Of a stretch of DNA of 64,000 nt, positions 26,500 through 36,120 are shown in pieces (the first letter of the stretch is position 1; every line of letters begins with the position of its first letter). The position numbers were made by a program, and so were the translations under genes. Origin of the DNA: Stutzerimonas stutzeri (GTDB taxonomy: Bacteria > Pseudomonadota > Gammaproteobacteria > Pseudomonadales > Pseudomonadaceae); assembly GCA_002345575.1 (NCBI GenBank), contig DDVX01000013.1:1-64000 (forward strand). The letters run 5' to 3'. The notes under the pieces were generated by a model. It was not told the origin of the DNA and did no database searches. It saw nothing but the letters and a program-made list of their open reading frames with translations.

Positions 26500-27411
26500 T
26501 TACTCCCCTCCCACCGCGAAGTTCGGCAGGCTGCTGACCGGCTGGGAGAACTCGAAGGGAATCGATTCGACCGCCAGCCCCACGTTGCGCTGAACCACGA
26601 AATGTAGATGCGGCCCGGTGCTGTTGCCGGTGTTGCCCGAGCGGGCGATGCTGCTGCCGGCGATGACGCGCTGCCCTTCGCGCACCGTCACCGAACCCTT
26701 CATCAAGTGCAAATAGACACCCATGGTGCCGTCATCATGCAGGATGCGCACGAAGTTGCCCGCCGGGTTGTTGCCGCGCCCGCTCTGCTGGTTTTCCACT
26801 CGCACCACCATCCCGCTGCGCGCCGCTACGATAGGCGTGCCCTCAGGCATGGCGATATCCACCGCATAGCGGCCCTTGGGCGTGAAGTGACTGTACTGAC
26901 CGTTGGCGCCCTGGGTCAGGCGGAAGGGACCGCCGCGCCAGGGCAGCGGGTATTTATAAGGTTTGGGTAGAAGACGTGGATCACCTAGCGCGTGGCGCAG
27001 TTTCGGCGTGTATTTCAACGGGCGCGACGAATCACGCGGAGCCAGCGTGGCCAGGCGAATCTGACTGCGCGGCGGCAGCACCCAGCGAATTGGCTTATCC
27101 GGCACCCCGACGGCGTTCTGCACGCCGTCAAACTTCAGCTCGATATCCACTGGAGCGTAGAGGTCGTTGCGCACCAACAGGGTTTCACCGGCGGCATGCT
27201 TGCGCGTTTCAAGCTTCACCTGGTTGTCGAGCTTTTCCACCATACGGTCACTGAAGGTGAACACGGCGGCGCCCGGCCTCGCCTGGTCACTGTAGGTGAC
27301 CACGCCATTGGCATCGGTGTATTTGTAAATGGTCAGCGCTGAGGCCGGGAAGGCCAGCATGAGCGATCCGAGCAGCGCTAAAAAACGTCCCGTCATGACA
27401 ACGAACTTCAT
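26500..27411 (-). CDS. Secreted M23-family peptidase with N-terminal DUF4124 segment
   Basis: 303 aa. Signal peptide (cut near ASALT), a DUF4124-like piece YKYTDANGVVTYSDQA (28-43), then a C-terminal M23 LytM fold: GRYAVDIAMPEGTPIVAARSG (around 192) and GPHLHFVVQRN (around 277). The usual first zinc histidine of HxxxD is an arginine here (RYAVD), though a histidine in QYSHFTPK precedes; some members of this subfamily share that. HxH is intact, so it may be an active murein endopeptidase or an amidase activator. Confidence 0.82.
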   Translation of the reverse strand: MKFVVMTGRFLALLGSLMLAFPASALTIYKYTDANGVVTYSDQARPGAAVFTFSDRMVEKLDNQVKLETRKHAAGETLLVRNDLYAPVDIELKFDGVQNAVGVPDKPIRWVLPPRSQIRLATLAPRDSSRPLKYTPKLRHALGDPRLLPKPYKYPLPWRGGPFRLTQGANGQYSHFTPKGRYAVDIAMPEGTPIVAARSGMVVRVENQQSGRGNNPAGNFVRILHDDGTMGVYLHLMKGSVTVREGQRVIAGSSIARSGNTGNSTGPHLHFVVQRNVGLAVESIPFEFSQPVSSLPNFAVGGE

Positions 27412-27561
27412 GGAGTGTGCAGAAGCCGCAGACTAGCAGCGCAACAGCCTCTGTGCGAGCCACCAACCATCGGGGTGTGAAGCGGATCATCAGTGAGATG
27501 CGCGGCAATCGTCAGGCACCGCCGAAAGCCGGGCCTGCGACAATAGCGCCGCTGGATGCTC

Positions 27562-28473
27562 TCAGGCGCCAGGCACGAAATGCCGCTGCGCCGTGCCGCG
27601 GGCGATCAGGCGCGACAGATAGTCAAGTTTTTGCGGGTCACGATCGACGAAACGGAATGTCAGCTGCAACCATTCGCTATCTGGCTTCGGCTCGAACGCA
27701 GCCACCGCATGCAGATAGCCGTTCAGCCGCGCCACCTCACCGCCTTCGCCCTGCTCCAGGTCGAGCACGGCGCTTTCCAGTACCTGGGGTAGGTTTTCGC
27801 CACGGCGAATCACCAGTAACGCTTCCTTGAGACTCATCGCCTTGATCACGCAGGTGAGCGTGCCGCTGGCCAGACGCAACTGTCCCTGCCCGCGCCCGCT
27901 GGCAGGGGCCGGCTTTTCCACTCGCGGCTGGACCAGCGGCGCGGCGCCCGTCGGCAGCTGTTGCTGCGCGGCGGGAATGGCTGCCGGCCTGAGTACCTCC
28001 GCCTTGCCTCCGGTAAGGGCAGCCAGAGAGTCATTGGCCATGCCGGTGGACAAAGCTCGCACGGGCGCACTGGCGGCCAGCGCATCAAGCTTGCCGGCCC
28101 GGCCCAGCGCCTTGCGCACCTTGCTGGTCAGTTGCTCGTTGCTGAAGGGCTTGCCGATGAAGTCGGAGACCCCGGACTGGATCGCCTGCACAACATTTTC
28201 CTTGTCGCCACGGCTGGTGACCATGATGAACGGTACGGTCTTCAGGCGCTCCTGAGCACGACACCAGTCAAGCAGCTCCAGGCCGGACATTTCGGGCATT
28301 TCCCAGTCGCAGAGAATCAGATCGAAGCGTTCGCGATCGAGCATCTGCTGGGCCTTGCGACCGTTCACCGCTTCCTCGATGCGGATACCGGGGAAGTGCC
28401 CCCGCAGCCCTTTCTTGACCAGATCACGGATGAAAGGCGCATCATCCACCACCAGCACACTGACCTTGCTCAT
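27562..28473 (-). CDS. Response regulator with unassigned C-terminal output domain
   Basis: 303 aa. CheY-like receiver at 1-125 with D10/D11, phosphoacceptor D56 (ILCDWEMPEM) and K in IGKPFSNEQL. A low-complexity linker rich in Ala, Gln and Pro (about 150-205) leads to an 85-residue beta-rich output domain (LASGTLTCVIKAMSLKEALLVI; WLQLTFRFVDRDPQKLDYLSRLI) that could be PilZ-like, but its RxxxR is not clear. The start at 28473 is the conserved MSKVSVLVVDD; 51 extra codons upstream are unlikely. Confidence 0.8.
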   Translation of the reverse strand: MSKVSVLVVDDAPFIRDLVKKGLRGHFPGIRIEEAVNGRKAQQMLDRERFDLILCDWEMPEMSGLELLDWCRAQERLKTVPFIMVTSRGDKENVVQAIQSGVSDFIGKPFSNEQLTSKVRKALGRAGKLDALAASAPVRALSTGMANDSLAALTGGKAEVLRPAAIPAAQQQLPTGAAPLVQPRVEKPAPASGRGQGQLRLASGTLTCVIKAMSLKEALLVIRRGENLPQVLESAVLDLEQGEGGEVARLNGYLHAVAAFEPKPDSEWLQLTFRFVDRDPQKLDYLSRLIARGTAQRHFVPGA

Positions 28474-28650
28474 CACTCGCTCCTGCTTGAATGGCCGCCA
28501 GCATAACGGCAGCCGCCGGTCTACAAAAGCTCGCTGGCTCGGTGTCGCGTATTTCTGCAGGATGGGAACCCTCGCTGCGGCACCGGTACGCGGGACAACC
28601 ACAGGGCTGCGCGGCATACTGCTCACCTTTGTTCAGCCCGCGAGGTCGCT

Positions 28651-29436
28651 ATGGTTCAGCACATACTCATCGCCCACGACCTCAGTCCGGAAGCCGACCT
28701 GGCGTTGCGCCGTGCCGCACAGCTGGCACGACAGACCGGTGCCCGCCTGAGCCTGTTGCATGTGCTGGACGAGCACGGCGATGAGCTGCAGGCGCGCAGC
28801 TTTCTGCAGACGCGGCTGGAGGAAGCGGGCTTTGGCGAGCTGAAGCCCTGGATTCGCCGAGGCCGCCCCGTTGAGGAAATCCTCACCCAGGCGAACGGCC
28901 TGGAAGCCGACCTGCTGGTGCTCGGTCAGCACCATCGCCAGTCGCCCCAGGGTTTCGCCGGCACCACACTGGAGCGCATTCTGCTGGGATGCCCGATTCC
29001 CCTGCTGCTGGCCATCGCACCACCGCAGCCTTATTCGCACGCCCTGGCCGCACTGGACTACTCGCGCTGCGCCAGTCATGCCCTGCAGACGGCCTGGAAG
29101 CTATTGCCGGCTGCCGCCAAGCTGACCGCGCTGAATATCCATGAAGTGGCCGAAATCCATAGCCCGGACGCAGGCGAATTGGAACTACAACAGGAGCTGT
29201 TCGAGCAGCTGATTGAGGATCTTCGTGACGACCTGGACGACAACGGCGCCCTGCTCAATTCGATCCTGCGTTACGGTGAGCGCAGCAACTGCCTGGATTC
29301 AGCCATTACCGAACTCGAGCCGCAGCTGCTTGCGCTCGGCAGTCACAGTCGCGGCGAGATGAGCAGCGCCCTCCTCGGCAGCCTGACCCGGCAATACCTC
29401 GACCAGCCACCCTGCGACATCCTGATCGCACGCTGA
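28651..29436 (+). CDS. Tandem-domain universal stress protein
   Basis: 261 aa made of two Usp domains: residues 1-130 start MVQHILIAHDLSPEADLALR and end LERILLGCPIPLLLA; residues 131-261 start YSHALAALDYSRCASHAL and end LGSLTRQYLDQPPCDILIAR. Tandem Usp proteins are induced in stationary phase and anaerobic stress. Divergent from the response regulator gene; the 177-base gap between them holds their promoters. Confidence 0.9.
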   Translation: MVQHILIAHDLSPEADLALRRAAQLARQTGARLSLLHVLDEHGDELQARSFLQTRLEEAGFGELKPWIRRGRPVEEILTQANGLEADLLVLGQHHRQSPQGFAGTTLERILLGCPIPLLLAIAPPQPYSHALAALDYSRCASHALQTAWKLLPAAAKLTALNIHEVAEIHSPDAGELELQQELFEQLIEDLRDDLDDNGALLNSILRYGERSNCLDSAITELEPQLLALGSHSRGEMSSALLGSLTRQYLDQPPCDILIAR

Positions 29437-29443
29437 AACGCGA

Positions 29444-30217
29444 TCAGGCTGCGTCTTCGAGGTATTGGTGCAGTTCGACGAACTGTCGGGTCAACTTGTG
29501 CCGTGGGTCGAAGTGAATCAGCGGCATGCAGGCCTGGTGCGATTCGCGCATGCGTACCGAACTCATCAGATGCACCGGCAGCATCGGCAGCCCTTCGGTC
29601 AGCATCTCTTCGATCATCTGCTGCGGCAGTGCCGCCCGAGGCTGCAACTGGTTAACCACGATACCTTCGACGGTCAGGGCTTCGTTGTGGTCTTCCTGCA
29701 ACTCCTCGATCTCTTCGAGCAGGCCGTACAGCGCCTGGCGGGAGAAGCTGTCGCAATCGAAAGGAATCAGGCAACGGTCAGCAGCGATAAGCGCAGAAAC
29801 GGTATAGAAGTTTAGTACGGGCGGCGTATCGATATAGATGCGTTCGTAGTCGCCATCCAGGCTTTCGAGAAACTTACGCAGCTTATTGATCTTGTGCTTG
29901 GCTTCAAGCTTGGGTTGCAGGTCCGCTAGCTCTGCGGTGGCGGTGATCAGGTGCAGGTTGTCGAAGCCTGTTTCGATGATCGGCGGCCGGGCTTTTTTAC
30001 CTGCCGCCCCGCCGGTCAGCACCTGTTTGAAGAAATCGGCGATGCCGGTGGGAATATTGTCACCAGTCAATCCGGTCAGGTAGTGACTGGAGTTGGCTTG
30101 AGCATCAAGGTCGACCAGCAGCGTGCGATAGCCCTGCGCTGCGCTGACAGCCGCCAGGTTGCAGGCGATGCTGGACTTGCCAACGCCACCCTTCTGATTG
30201 AACACGACCCTGCGCAT
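29444..30217 (-). CDS. Solitary ParA-family ATPase
   Basis: 257 aa P-loop ATPase with a deviant Walker A KGGVGKSS (9-16), A-prime box LLVDLDAQANSSHYL and Walker B YIDTPP (about 129). No ParB gene or centromere-like repeats are beside it, so it is not a plasmid partition locus; such orphan ParAs position chemoreceptor clusters, pili or other cargo. It ends 7 bases from the convergent Usp gene. Confidence 0.88.
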   Translation of the reverse strand: MRRVVFNQKGGVGKSSIACNLAAVSAAQGYRTLLVDLDAQANSSHYLTGLTGDNIPTGIADFFKQVLTGGAAGKKARPPIIETGFDNLHLITATAELADLQPKLEAKHKINKLRKFLESLDGDYERIYIDTPPVLNFYTVSALIAADRCLIPFDCDSFSRQALYGLLEEIEELQEDHNEALTVEGIVVNQLQPRAALPQQMIEEMLTEGLPMLPVHLMSSVRMRESHQACMPLIHFDPRHKLTRQFVELHQYLEDAA

Positions 30218-30317
30218 GCCACACCTCCAGTAGAACCCGACGGTCGAGTCTATACGGCAAATGTGACGTTCGGATTAACTGGAAGTGCTCTGCGACCAAA
30301 GTTTCAACCAGACGCTG

Positions 30318-31112
30318 TCAGACCGCTACCGGCGCCTTGATATGGGGATGCGCTTCATAGCCCACCAGTTCGAAATCCTCGAAGCGGAAGGCGAACAGAT
30401 CCTTCACATCAGGATTGAGCTTCATCTGCGGCAGCGGCAGCGGCTCGCGGGTCAGCTGCAAGTCGGCCTGCTCCAGATGATTGGCATACAGATGACAATC
30501 GCCGCCACTCCAGATGAATTCGCCGGGCTGCAGATTGCAGACCTGCGCCACCATCAGGGTCAGCAGGGCATAGCTGGCGATATTGAAGGGTACGCCGAGG
30601 AAGATGTCCGCCGAGCGCTGGTAAAGCTGGCAGCTGAGCTTGCCGTCGGCGACATAGAACTGGAACAGCGCATGGCACGGTGGCAAGGCCATCTGCTCCA
30701 CCAGCGCCGGATTCCAGGCCGACACGATCAGGCGGCGCGAGTCCGGGTTCTTTTTGATCATCTCCACCAGCTTGGCGATCTGGTCAATGGACTCGCCATT
30801 GGGCGCCGGCCAGTTGCGCCACTGGTAGCCGTAGACCGGACCGAGATCGCCGTTCTCGTCAGCCCACTCGTCCCAGATACGCACGCCATTTTCCTTGAGA
30901 TAGCGGATGTTGGTGTCGCCCTGCAGAAACCACAGCAGCTCGTGGATGATCGAGCGCAGGTGGCACTTCTTGGTGGTCACCAGCGGGAAGCCATCGGCCA
31001 GATCGAAGCGCATCTGGTGCCCAAACACGCTGTAGGTGCCGGTGCCGGTGCGGTCGCTCTTGAAGGTGCCGTGCTCGCGCACATGGCGCATCAGGTCAAG
31101 GTACTGTTTCAT
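30318..31112 (-). CDS. thyA: Thymidylate synthase
   Basis: 264 aa ThyA making dTMP from dUMP with methylene-tetrahydrofolate. Catalytic cysteine in LPPCHALFQFYV (about C146), phosphate-binding SDRTGTGTYSVFG near residue 19 and RRLIVSAWNP, C-terminal HPHIKAPVAV. The start at 31112 gives exactly the E. coli length; the longer open frame runs into lgt. It is downstream of lgt in a lgt-thyA cluster. Confidence 0.98.
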   Translation of the reverse strand: MKQYLDLMRHVREHGTFKSDRTGTGTYSVFGHQMRFDLADGFPLVTTKKCHLRSIIHELLWFLQGDTNIRYLKENGVRIWDEWADENGDLGPVYGYQWRNWPAPNGESIDQIAKLVEMIKKNPDSRRLIVSAWNPALVEQMALPPCHALFQFYVADGKLSCQLYQRSADIFLGVPFNIASYALLTLMVAQVCNLQPGEFIWSGGDCHLYANHLEQADLQLTREPLPLPQMKLNPDVKDLFAFRFEDFELVGYEAHPHIKAPVAV

Positions 31113-31210
31113 GATCAACTCGAAGCGGGCGCCGAAGCGCAAATGAAAAGGCTGGGCGCATAGTAAAAGCCCGGGCCTTGCTTGTCTCCCCGATGCGACA
31201 AGCCAAGCGC

Positions 31211-32011
31211 TCAGACGGCGGCCTTGGCATCCTCGCGCCGATAAGCCCAGATCATCATGCCTGCGCCAATCAACACCATCGGCACGCACAGAACCTGCCC
31301 CATAGTCAGCCAACCGAATGCGAGGTAGCCCAGCTGCGCATCCGGCACGCGGACGAACTCGACGATGAAGCGGAAGATGCCGTAGCACACCGCGAACAGC
31401 CCGGACACCGCCATGGTCGGCCTTGGCTTGCGCGAGTAGAACCAGAGAATCAGAAACAACGCGACGCCTTCCAGAGCGAACTGATAGAGCTGCGAGGGAT
31501 GGCGCGCCAGCTGCTGCGGATCGGTAGGGAAGACCATCGCCCAGGGCACATCGGTCGCCTTGCCCCAAAGCTCGGCATTGATGAAGTTGCCGATGCGCCC
31601 GGCGCCCAGGCCGATGGGCACGAAGGGCGCGATAAAGTCCATCAACTCAAAGAACGACTTGCCGTTGCGCCGGGCGAAGATCCAGGTACACAGCAGCACA
31701 CCGATCAGCCCGCCATGGAAGGACATGCCGCCCTTCCAGACCTGCAGGATCAGGCTTGGATCGTTGAGGTAGGCCGCCAGATCGTAGAACAGCACGTACC
31801 CTAGACGGCCGCCGACGATCACCCCCATCGCCACCCAAAACACCAGATCGGAGAGCTTGTCCTTGTTCCACTCCGGAGCAAAGCGCTGTACCCGGCGCGA
31901 TGCCAGCCACCACGCACCGCCGATGCCGATCAGGTACATCAGGCCGTACCAATGGATCTGCAGTGGCCCGAGGGAAACGGCGACAGGGTCTATCTGCGGA
32001 TAGGAGAGCAT
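31211..32011 (-). CDS. lgt: Prolipoprotein diacylglyceryl transferase
   Basis: 266 aa polytopic membrane enzyme adding diacylglycerol to the lipobox cysteine. Signature GAGRIGNFINAELWGKATD (about 140) and HGGLIGVLLCTWIFARR (about 103), plus the C-terminal RFIVEFVRVPD. It sits between the TauE-like gene (10 bases upstream) and thyA, a conserved arrangement. Confidence 0.97.
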   Translation of the reverse strand: MLSYPQIDPVAVSLGPLQIHWYGLMYLIGIGGAWWLASRRVQRFAPEWNKDKLSDLVFWVAMGVIVGGRLGYVLFYDLAAYLNDPSLILQVWKGGMSFHGGLIGVLLCTWIFARRNGKSFFELMDFIAPFVPIGLGAGRIGNFINAELWGKATDVPWAMVFPTDPQQLARHPSQLYQFALEGVALFLILWFYSRKPRPTMAVSGLFAVCYGIFRFIVEFVRVPDAQLGYLAFGWLTMGQVLCVPMVLIGAGMMIWAYRREDAKAAV

Positions 32012-32021
32012 CCGGAACTCC

Positions 32022-32819
32022 TTAAATCAGGAAATTGATACCGACGCTCAACAGCAGGAGGGCAAACAGCCGCTGGAGCAGTTTCGGCGACAAGCGATGG
32101 GCCAGGCGCGCACCCTGCCGAGCAAAGAACATGCTGGTGACGGCAATACCGACCAGCGCCGGCAGGTAGACGAAACCCACGCTCCACGGCGGCAGCTGCA
32201 CATTGTGCCAGCCAACCACCATGAAGCTCAGTGCACCGGCAATGGCAATCGGCAAGCCGCAGGCGGAGGACGTGGCAACTGCCTTCTGCATCGGCACGCT
32301 GCGCCAGGTCAGGAAGGGCACCGTCAGCGAGCCGCCACCAATACCGAAGATGGAGGACGCCCAACCGATCACCACGCCCGCAATGGACAATGCCGGCTTG
32401 CCCGGAAGCTGGCCGCTCGCCTTGGGCCTGAGCTCGAAGCCCATCTGGATCGCCACCATGATGGCAAACACGCCGATGATTTTTTGCAGCTGCGGCCCCT
32501 GAATCATCTCGGCGGTCAGGCTGCCGAGCACTGCACCGAAAACGATACCGAAGGTCATCCAGAGCACCAGCGGCCACTGCACAGCGCCCATACGATGGTG
32601 CGCGAGGATCGAATTGATTGAGGTAAACACGATGGTAGCCAACGAGGTGCCGATTGCCAGGTGCGTGAGAATCTCTGGAGCGAAGCCCTGCAGGGTGAAG
32701 CTGAAAACCAGCACCGGCACGATAATCATGCCGCCGCCGACGCCAAACAGCCCGGCCATCAAACCGGCCAGCGCGCCAAGAAACAGATAAAGCACAAACT
32801 CCATCGGAGCCACCTGCAA
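32022..32819 (-). CDS. TauE/SafE-family sulfite exporter-like membrane protein
   Basis: 265 aa with about eight hydrophobic helices and the family signature GLFGVGGGMIIVPVLVF near the N terminus, repeated as SSIFGIGGGSLTVPFLTW in the second half, the internal duplication typical of TauE/SafE. Transports sulfite, sulfonates or related anions; substrate unknown. First gene of a tauE-lgt-thyA cluster. Confidence 0.9.
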   Translation of the reverse strand: MQVAPMEFVLYLFLGALAGLMAGLFGVGGGMIIVPVLVFSFTLQGFAPEILTHLAIGTSLATIVFTSINSILAHHRMGAVQWPLVLWMTFGIVFGAVLGSLTAEMIQGPQLQKIIGVFAIMVAIQMGFELRPKASGQLPGKPALSIAGVVIGWASSIFGIGGGSLTVPFLTWRSVPMQKAVATSSACGLPIAIAGALSFMVVGWHNVQLPPWSVGFVYLPALVGIAVTSMFFARQGARLAHRLSPKLLQRLFALLLLSVGINFLI

Positions 32820-32971
32820 AGCAAAGCGGCATGGTAGCTGAAAAGCATTCCGCAGCTAAACGTCGGATATTTTTAGGACCGACGGTCACGTGCTGCTCGT
32901 CGGTTCGCCGGAAGGTGACCCGGCCTGCTTTTTCGTCTAGCCTCGAACCTCCCTGGCATTTTTCGATACCT

Positions 32972-33727
32972 ATGTGTCTGATCGTTTTCGCCTGGCAACC
33001 TGCCCAGGCCGTGTCACTGGTCGTCGCGGCCAACCGTGACGAATTCCATGAACGTCCCAGCCTGCCGCTGGCGCCCTGGGCGGAGATACCCGAGCTGATC
33101 GCCGGGCGCGACTTGCAAGCCGGCGGCACATGGATGGGCGTGACCCTGAGCGGGCGTTTCGCCGCCCTGACCAATATTCGCGTGCCCGGCCAGCCAGTCA
33201 GCCCTCGCTCACGCGGGGAGTTGCCGGTACGTTTTCTGCGCAGTGAGCTGTCGCCCGAAGCCTACATGTCTGAGCTGCAGGCAGCGTGCGCAGACTACGC
33301 CGGCTTCAATCTGCTGGTAGGTGACAACCAGTCCCTCTGGCACCTGAACTCCCACGATGGAACGCCGCGTCAGCTTGAGCCGGGCCTCTACGGGCTCTCC
33401 AACGCCTCGCTGGATACCCCATGGCCGAAACTGCTGCGAGCGAAGGCGGCACTGGCCAACTGTATGGAGCGTCCAGACAGCGAAACGCTGCTGCAATTAC
33501 TGGCCGACACTTGGAAGCCGCCGGTTGATCAGTTACCCAATACCGGCGTAACTCCAAAACTGGAAGCCTTGTTGTCCAGCGTATTCATCGCCAGCACGAA
33601 CTACGGCACCCGCGCCAGCACGGCGCTGATCCGCCGTCGCGATGGCTCGTTTGAAATTCGGGAGCGCGCCTTCGGCCCCGATGGAAGGCTGGGCGAAATA
33701 CATTTTGTTCACCCAGAGAGTCGCTGA
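32972..33727 (+). CDS. NRDE (TANGO2-like) family protein
   Basis: 251 aa. N terminus MCLIVFAWQPAQ followed by VVAANRDEFHERPS, the NRDE signature shared with eukaryotic TANGO2, and GGTWMGVTLSGRFAALTN. Biochemical role in bacteria is unclear; TANGO2 has been linked to haem or lipid handling. The start at 32972 restores the conserved MCLIVFAW; the longer open frame is antisense to intergenic DNA. Divergent from the tauE-lgt-thyA cluster. Confidence 0.88.
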   Translation: MCLIVFAWQPAQAVSLVVAANRDEFHERPSLPLAPWAEIPELIAGRDLQAGGTWMGVTLSGRFAALTNIRVPGQPVSPRSRGELPVRFLRSELSPEAYMSELQAACADYAGFNLLVGDNQSLWHLNSHDGTPRQLEPGLYGLSNASLDTPWPKLLRAKAALANCMERPDSETLLQLLADTWKPPVDQLPNTGVTPKLEALLSSVFIASTNYGTRASTALIRRRDGSFEIRERAFGPDGRLGEIHFVHPESR

Positions 33728-33747
33728 GAATCTACCCATAAGGCCAA

Positions 33748-33784
33748 TTTATTCGGCTAGCGAACCCGCAAAAGGCCGAATAAA
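33748..33784. terminator. Inverted repeat between convergent NRDE gene and ptsP
   Basis: TTTATTCGGC (33748-33757) pairs with GCCGAATAAA (33775-33784), a 10-bp stem ending in A/T runs on both sides, suiting bidirectional termination. Confidence 0.55.
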
Positions 33785-33827
33785 GTCGGACTACGACAAC
33801 CTGAAAACCTCTCTCAAGAGCGGTATT

Positions 33828-36101
33828 TCAAACTGCCGCTGAAGGATTGGTCAGCTTGCTCAGGCCCAGATTGCGCAACGTCAGCTGCACGGTGGCATGG
33901 GTAACTTCCGGGCTGTCGATACTCATTACCCTGACCAGCAGCTCCTTGGCGGCCTGCATGCTGATCTGGCGCAACAGCCACTTCACCCGGGGCAGGTTGG
34001 TGGCGTTCATCGACAGGCTGTCGAAGCCCATCGCCAGCAACAACACGGCGGCCGCAGGATCACCGGCCATCTCGCCGCAGATGCTCACCGGCTTACCCTC
34101 TTCGTGGGCTTCCTTGACGATCCGCTGCAACGCTTCAAGCACGGCAGGATGCAGGTAGTCATAAAGATCGGCGACCCGTGGATTGTTGCGGTCCACCGCC
34201 AGCAGATACTGGGTCAGGTCATTGGAGCCGACCGAGATGAAATCCACCTGGCGCGCCAGTTCGCGGGTGAGGTAGACCGCGGCGGGCACTTCGATCATGA
34301 CCCCAACCGGTGGCTCCTGCACATCCATGCCTTCGTCACGCACCTCGCCGATAGCACGATGGATCAGGTGCAGCGACTCCTCCAGCTCGCGAATGCCGGA
34401 GATCATCGGCAGCAGAATGCGCAGATTGTTCAGGCCGACGCTGGCCTTGAGCATGGCGCGAATCTGTAGCAGGAAGATTTCCGGATGATCCAGCGTCACC
34501 CGGATACCGCGCCAGCCGAGGAAGGGGTTTTCCTCCTTGATGGGGAAGTACGGCAGTGATTTGTCGCCGCCGATATCCAGGGTGCGCATGGTTACCGGCA
34601 GCGGGTGGAAGGCTTCGAGCTGTTCGCGATAGATCGCCATCTGCTCTTTCTCGCTGGGGAAGCGTTCCTTGATCATGAAGGGCACTTCCGTACGGTACAG
34701 CCCCACACCCTCGGCTCCGCGCTCCTGGGCGCGCACCACATCGGCGAGCAGCCCGGTGTTGACCCACAGCGGAATGCGATGCCCATCAGTGGTTTCGCAA
34801 GGCAGTTCGCGCAGCACGTCGAGCCCCGCGGACAGCTGCCGCTCCTGCTCGGCCAGCTGCAGATACTGTTCGCGTAGAACCTTGCCTGGGTTGGTGATGA
34901 TCTCGCCGCGCGTGCCGTCGATGATCAGTTCGATACCATCGACCTTTGAATACGGCAGGTCCACCGCGCCCATCACCGTCGGAATACCCATGGCACGGGC
35001 CAGGATGGCGACGTGGGAGTTGCTCGAACCCAGCACCGAAACCATACCCGCAAGACGACCAGCAGGCACCTCGCCGAACATCGCCGGAGTCAGCTCCTCG
35101 CTGACCAGAATGGTTCTCTCGGGGTAGGTCAGCGCCTGCTTGTGCGCTTTCTGCAGATAGCCGAGCAAGCGCCGGCCCAGATCCTTGATGTCCGAGGCGC
35201 GCTCGCGCAGGTAGTCATCGTCCATCATCTCGAAGCGTGCGATATGGTCGCTGACCACTTGCCGCAAGGCCCCCTGCGCCCATTGGCCGGTGCGGATCAC
35301 CGCCGCTACTTCGCCGCCGAGGGCTGAGTCATCGAGCATCATCAGGTAAACATCGAACAGTGCCAGCTCTTCCTTGCGCATCTGCGAGGAAAGCTTCTGC
35401 GAGAGCGCGCGCATGTCTGCTCGAACCGCTTCAAGCGCCGCCTCGAACAGCGCCAGCTCGGCGGGTATGTTGTCGATGTGCTTGTCCGGCACCACATCCA
35501 GATCCGCCGGCGGCAAGACCACTACGGCGGTACCGACAGCTGCGCCGGGCGCACCAGGAATGCCGAGGAAGCGGGTTTCCTGAATACCTTTGCCCTGGCG
35601 GCCGAAGCCACGGATCGACCCGGTTGCTTCGGCATGGGCGATGACGCCTGCCAGCTGCGCGCTCATGGTGACCAAAAAGGCTTCCTCACCCTCGTCGAAC
35701 TGACGGCGCTCCTTCTGCTGGATAACCAGTACGCCCATCACGCGCCGATGGTGGATTATCGGTGCGCCAAGGAAGGAGGCATAACGCTCCTCGCCGGTTT
35801 CGGCGAAGTAGCGGTAGCGCGGGTGTTCAGACGCGTGTTCGAGGTTGAGTGGCTCCTCGCGTGAGCCCACCAGGCCCACCAGGCCCTCGTTGTGGGCCAT
35901 GCTGACCTTGCCGATGGCCTTCTTGTTCAGGCCTTCGGTAGCCATCAGAACGAAGCGATCCGATTCGGGGTCAAGGAGATAGACTGAGCAGACCTGGCTG
36001 CCCATAGCCTCGCGTACCCTCAGCACAATGAGGCCCAACGCGGCCTTGAGGTCCTTGGCAGCGTTTACTTCCTGGACAATCTTGCGCAGCGTGCCGAGCA
36101 T
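33828..36101 (-). CDS. ptsP: Phosphoenolpyruvate-protein phosphotransferase PtsP (EI-Ntr)
   Basis: 757 aa enzyme I of the nitrogen-related phosphotransferase system. N-terminal GAF domain (about 15-150), phosphohistidine domain with SSNSHVAILARAMGIPTVMG (around 360), and a C-terminal PEP-binding barrel with LYRTEVPFM, EENPFLGWRGIR and FISVGSNDLTQYLLAVDRNN. It phosphorylates NPr, hence EIIA-Ntr, controlling potassium uptake, polymer storage and virulence traits. rppH lies 19 bases upstream, a conserved pair. Confidence 0.97.
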   Translation of the reverse strand: MLGTLRKIVQEVNAAKDLKAALGLIVLRVREAMGSQVCSVYLLDPESDRFVLMATEGLNKKAIGKVSMAHNEGLVGLVGSREEPLNLEHASEHPRYRYFAETGEERYASFLGAPIIHHRRVMGVLVIQQKERRQFDEGEEAFLVTMSAQLAGVIAHAEATGSIRGFGRQGKGIQETRFLGIPGAPGAAVGTAVVVLPPADLDVVPDKHIDNIPAELALFEAALEAVRADMRALSQKLSSQMRKEELALFDVYLMMLDDSALGGEVAAVIRTGQWAQGALRQVVSDHIARFEMMDDDYLRERASDIKDLGRRLLGYLQKAHKQALTYPERTILVSEELTPAMFGEVPAGRLAGMVSVLGSSNSHVAILARAMGIPTVMGAVDLPYSKVDGIELIIDGTRGEIITNPGKVLREQYLQLAEQERQLSAGLDVLRELPCETTDGHRIPLWVNTGLLADVVRAQERGAEGVGLYRTEVPFMIKERFPSEKEQMAIYREQLEAFHPLPVTMRTLDIGGDKSLPYFPIKEENPFLGWRGIRVTLDHPEIFLLQIRAMLKASVGLNNLRILLPMISGIRELEESLHLIHRAIGEVRDEGMDVQEPPVGVMIEVPAAVYLTRELARQVDFISVGSNDLTQYLLAVDRNNPRVADLYDYLHPAVLEALQRIVKEAHEEGKPVSICGEMAGDPAAAVLLLAMGFDSLSMNATNLPRVKWLLRQISMQAAKELLVRVMSIDSPEVTHATVQLTLRNLGLSKLTNPSAAV

Positions 36102-36120
36102 GCTCAGAGGCTTTCTCCCG

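Noticed and set aside
29444..30217. Plasmid or phage partition locus
   Set aside because: Only a ParA-like gene is present, without ParB or repeat arrays, among core chromosomal genes.
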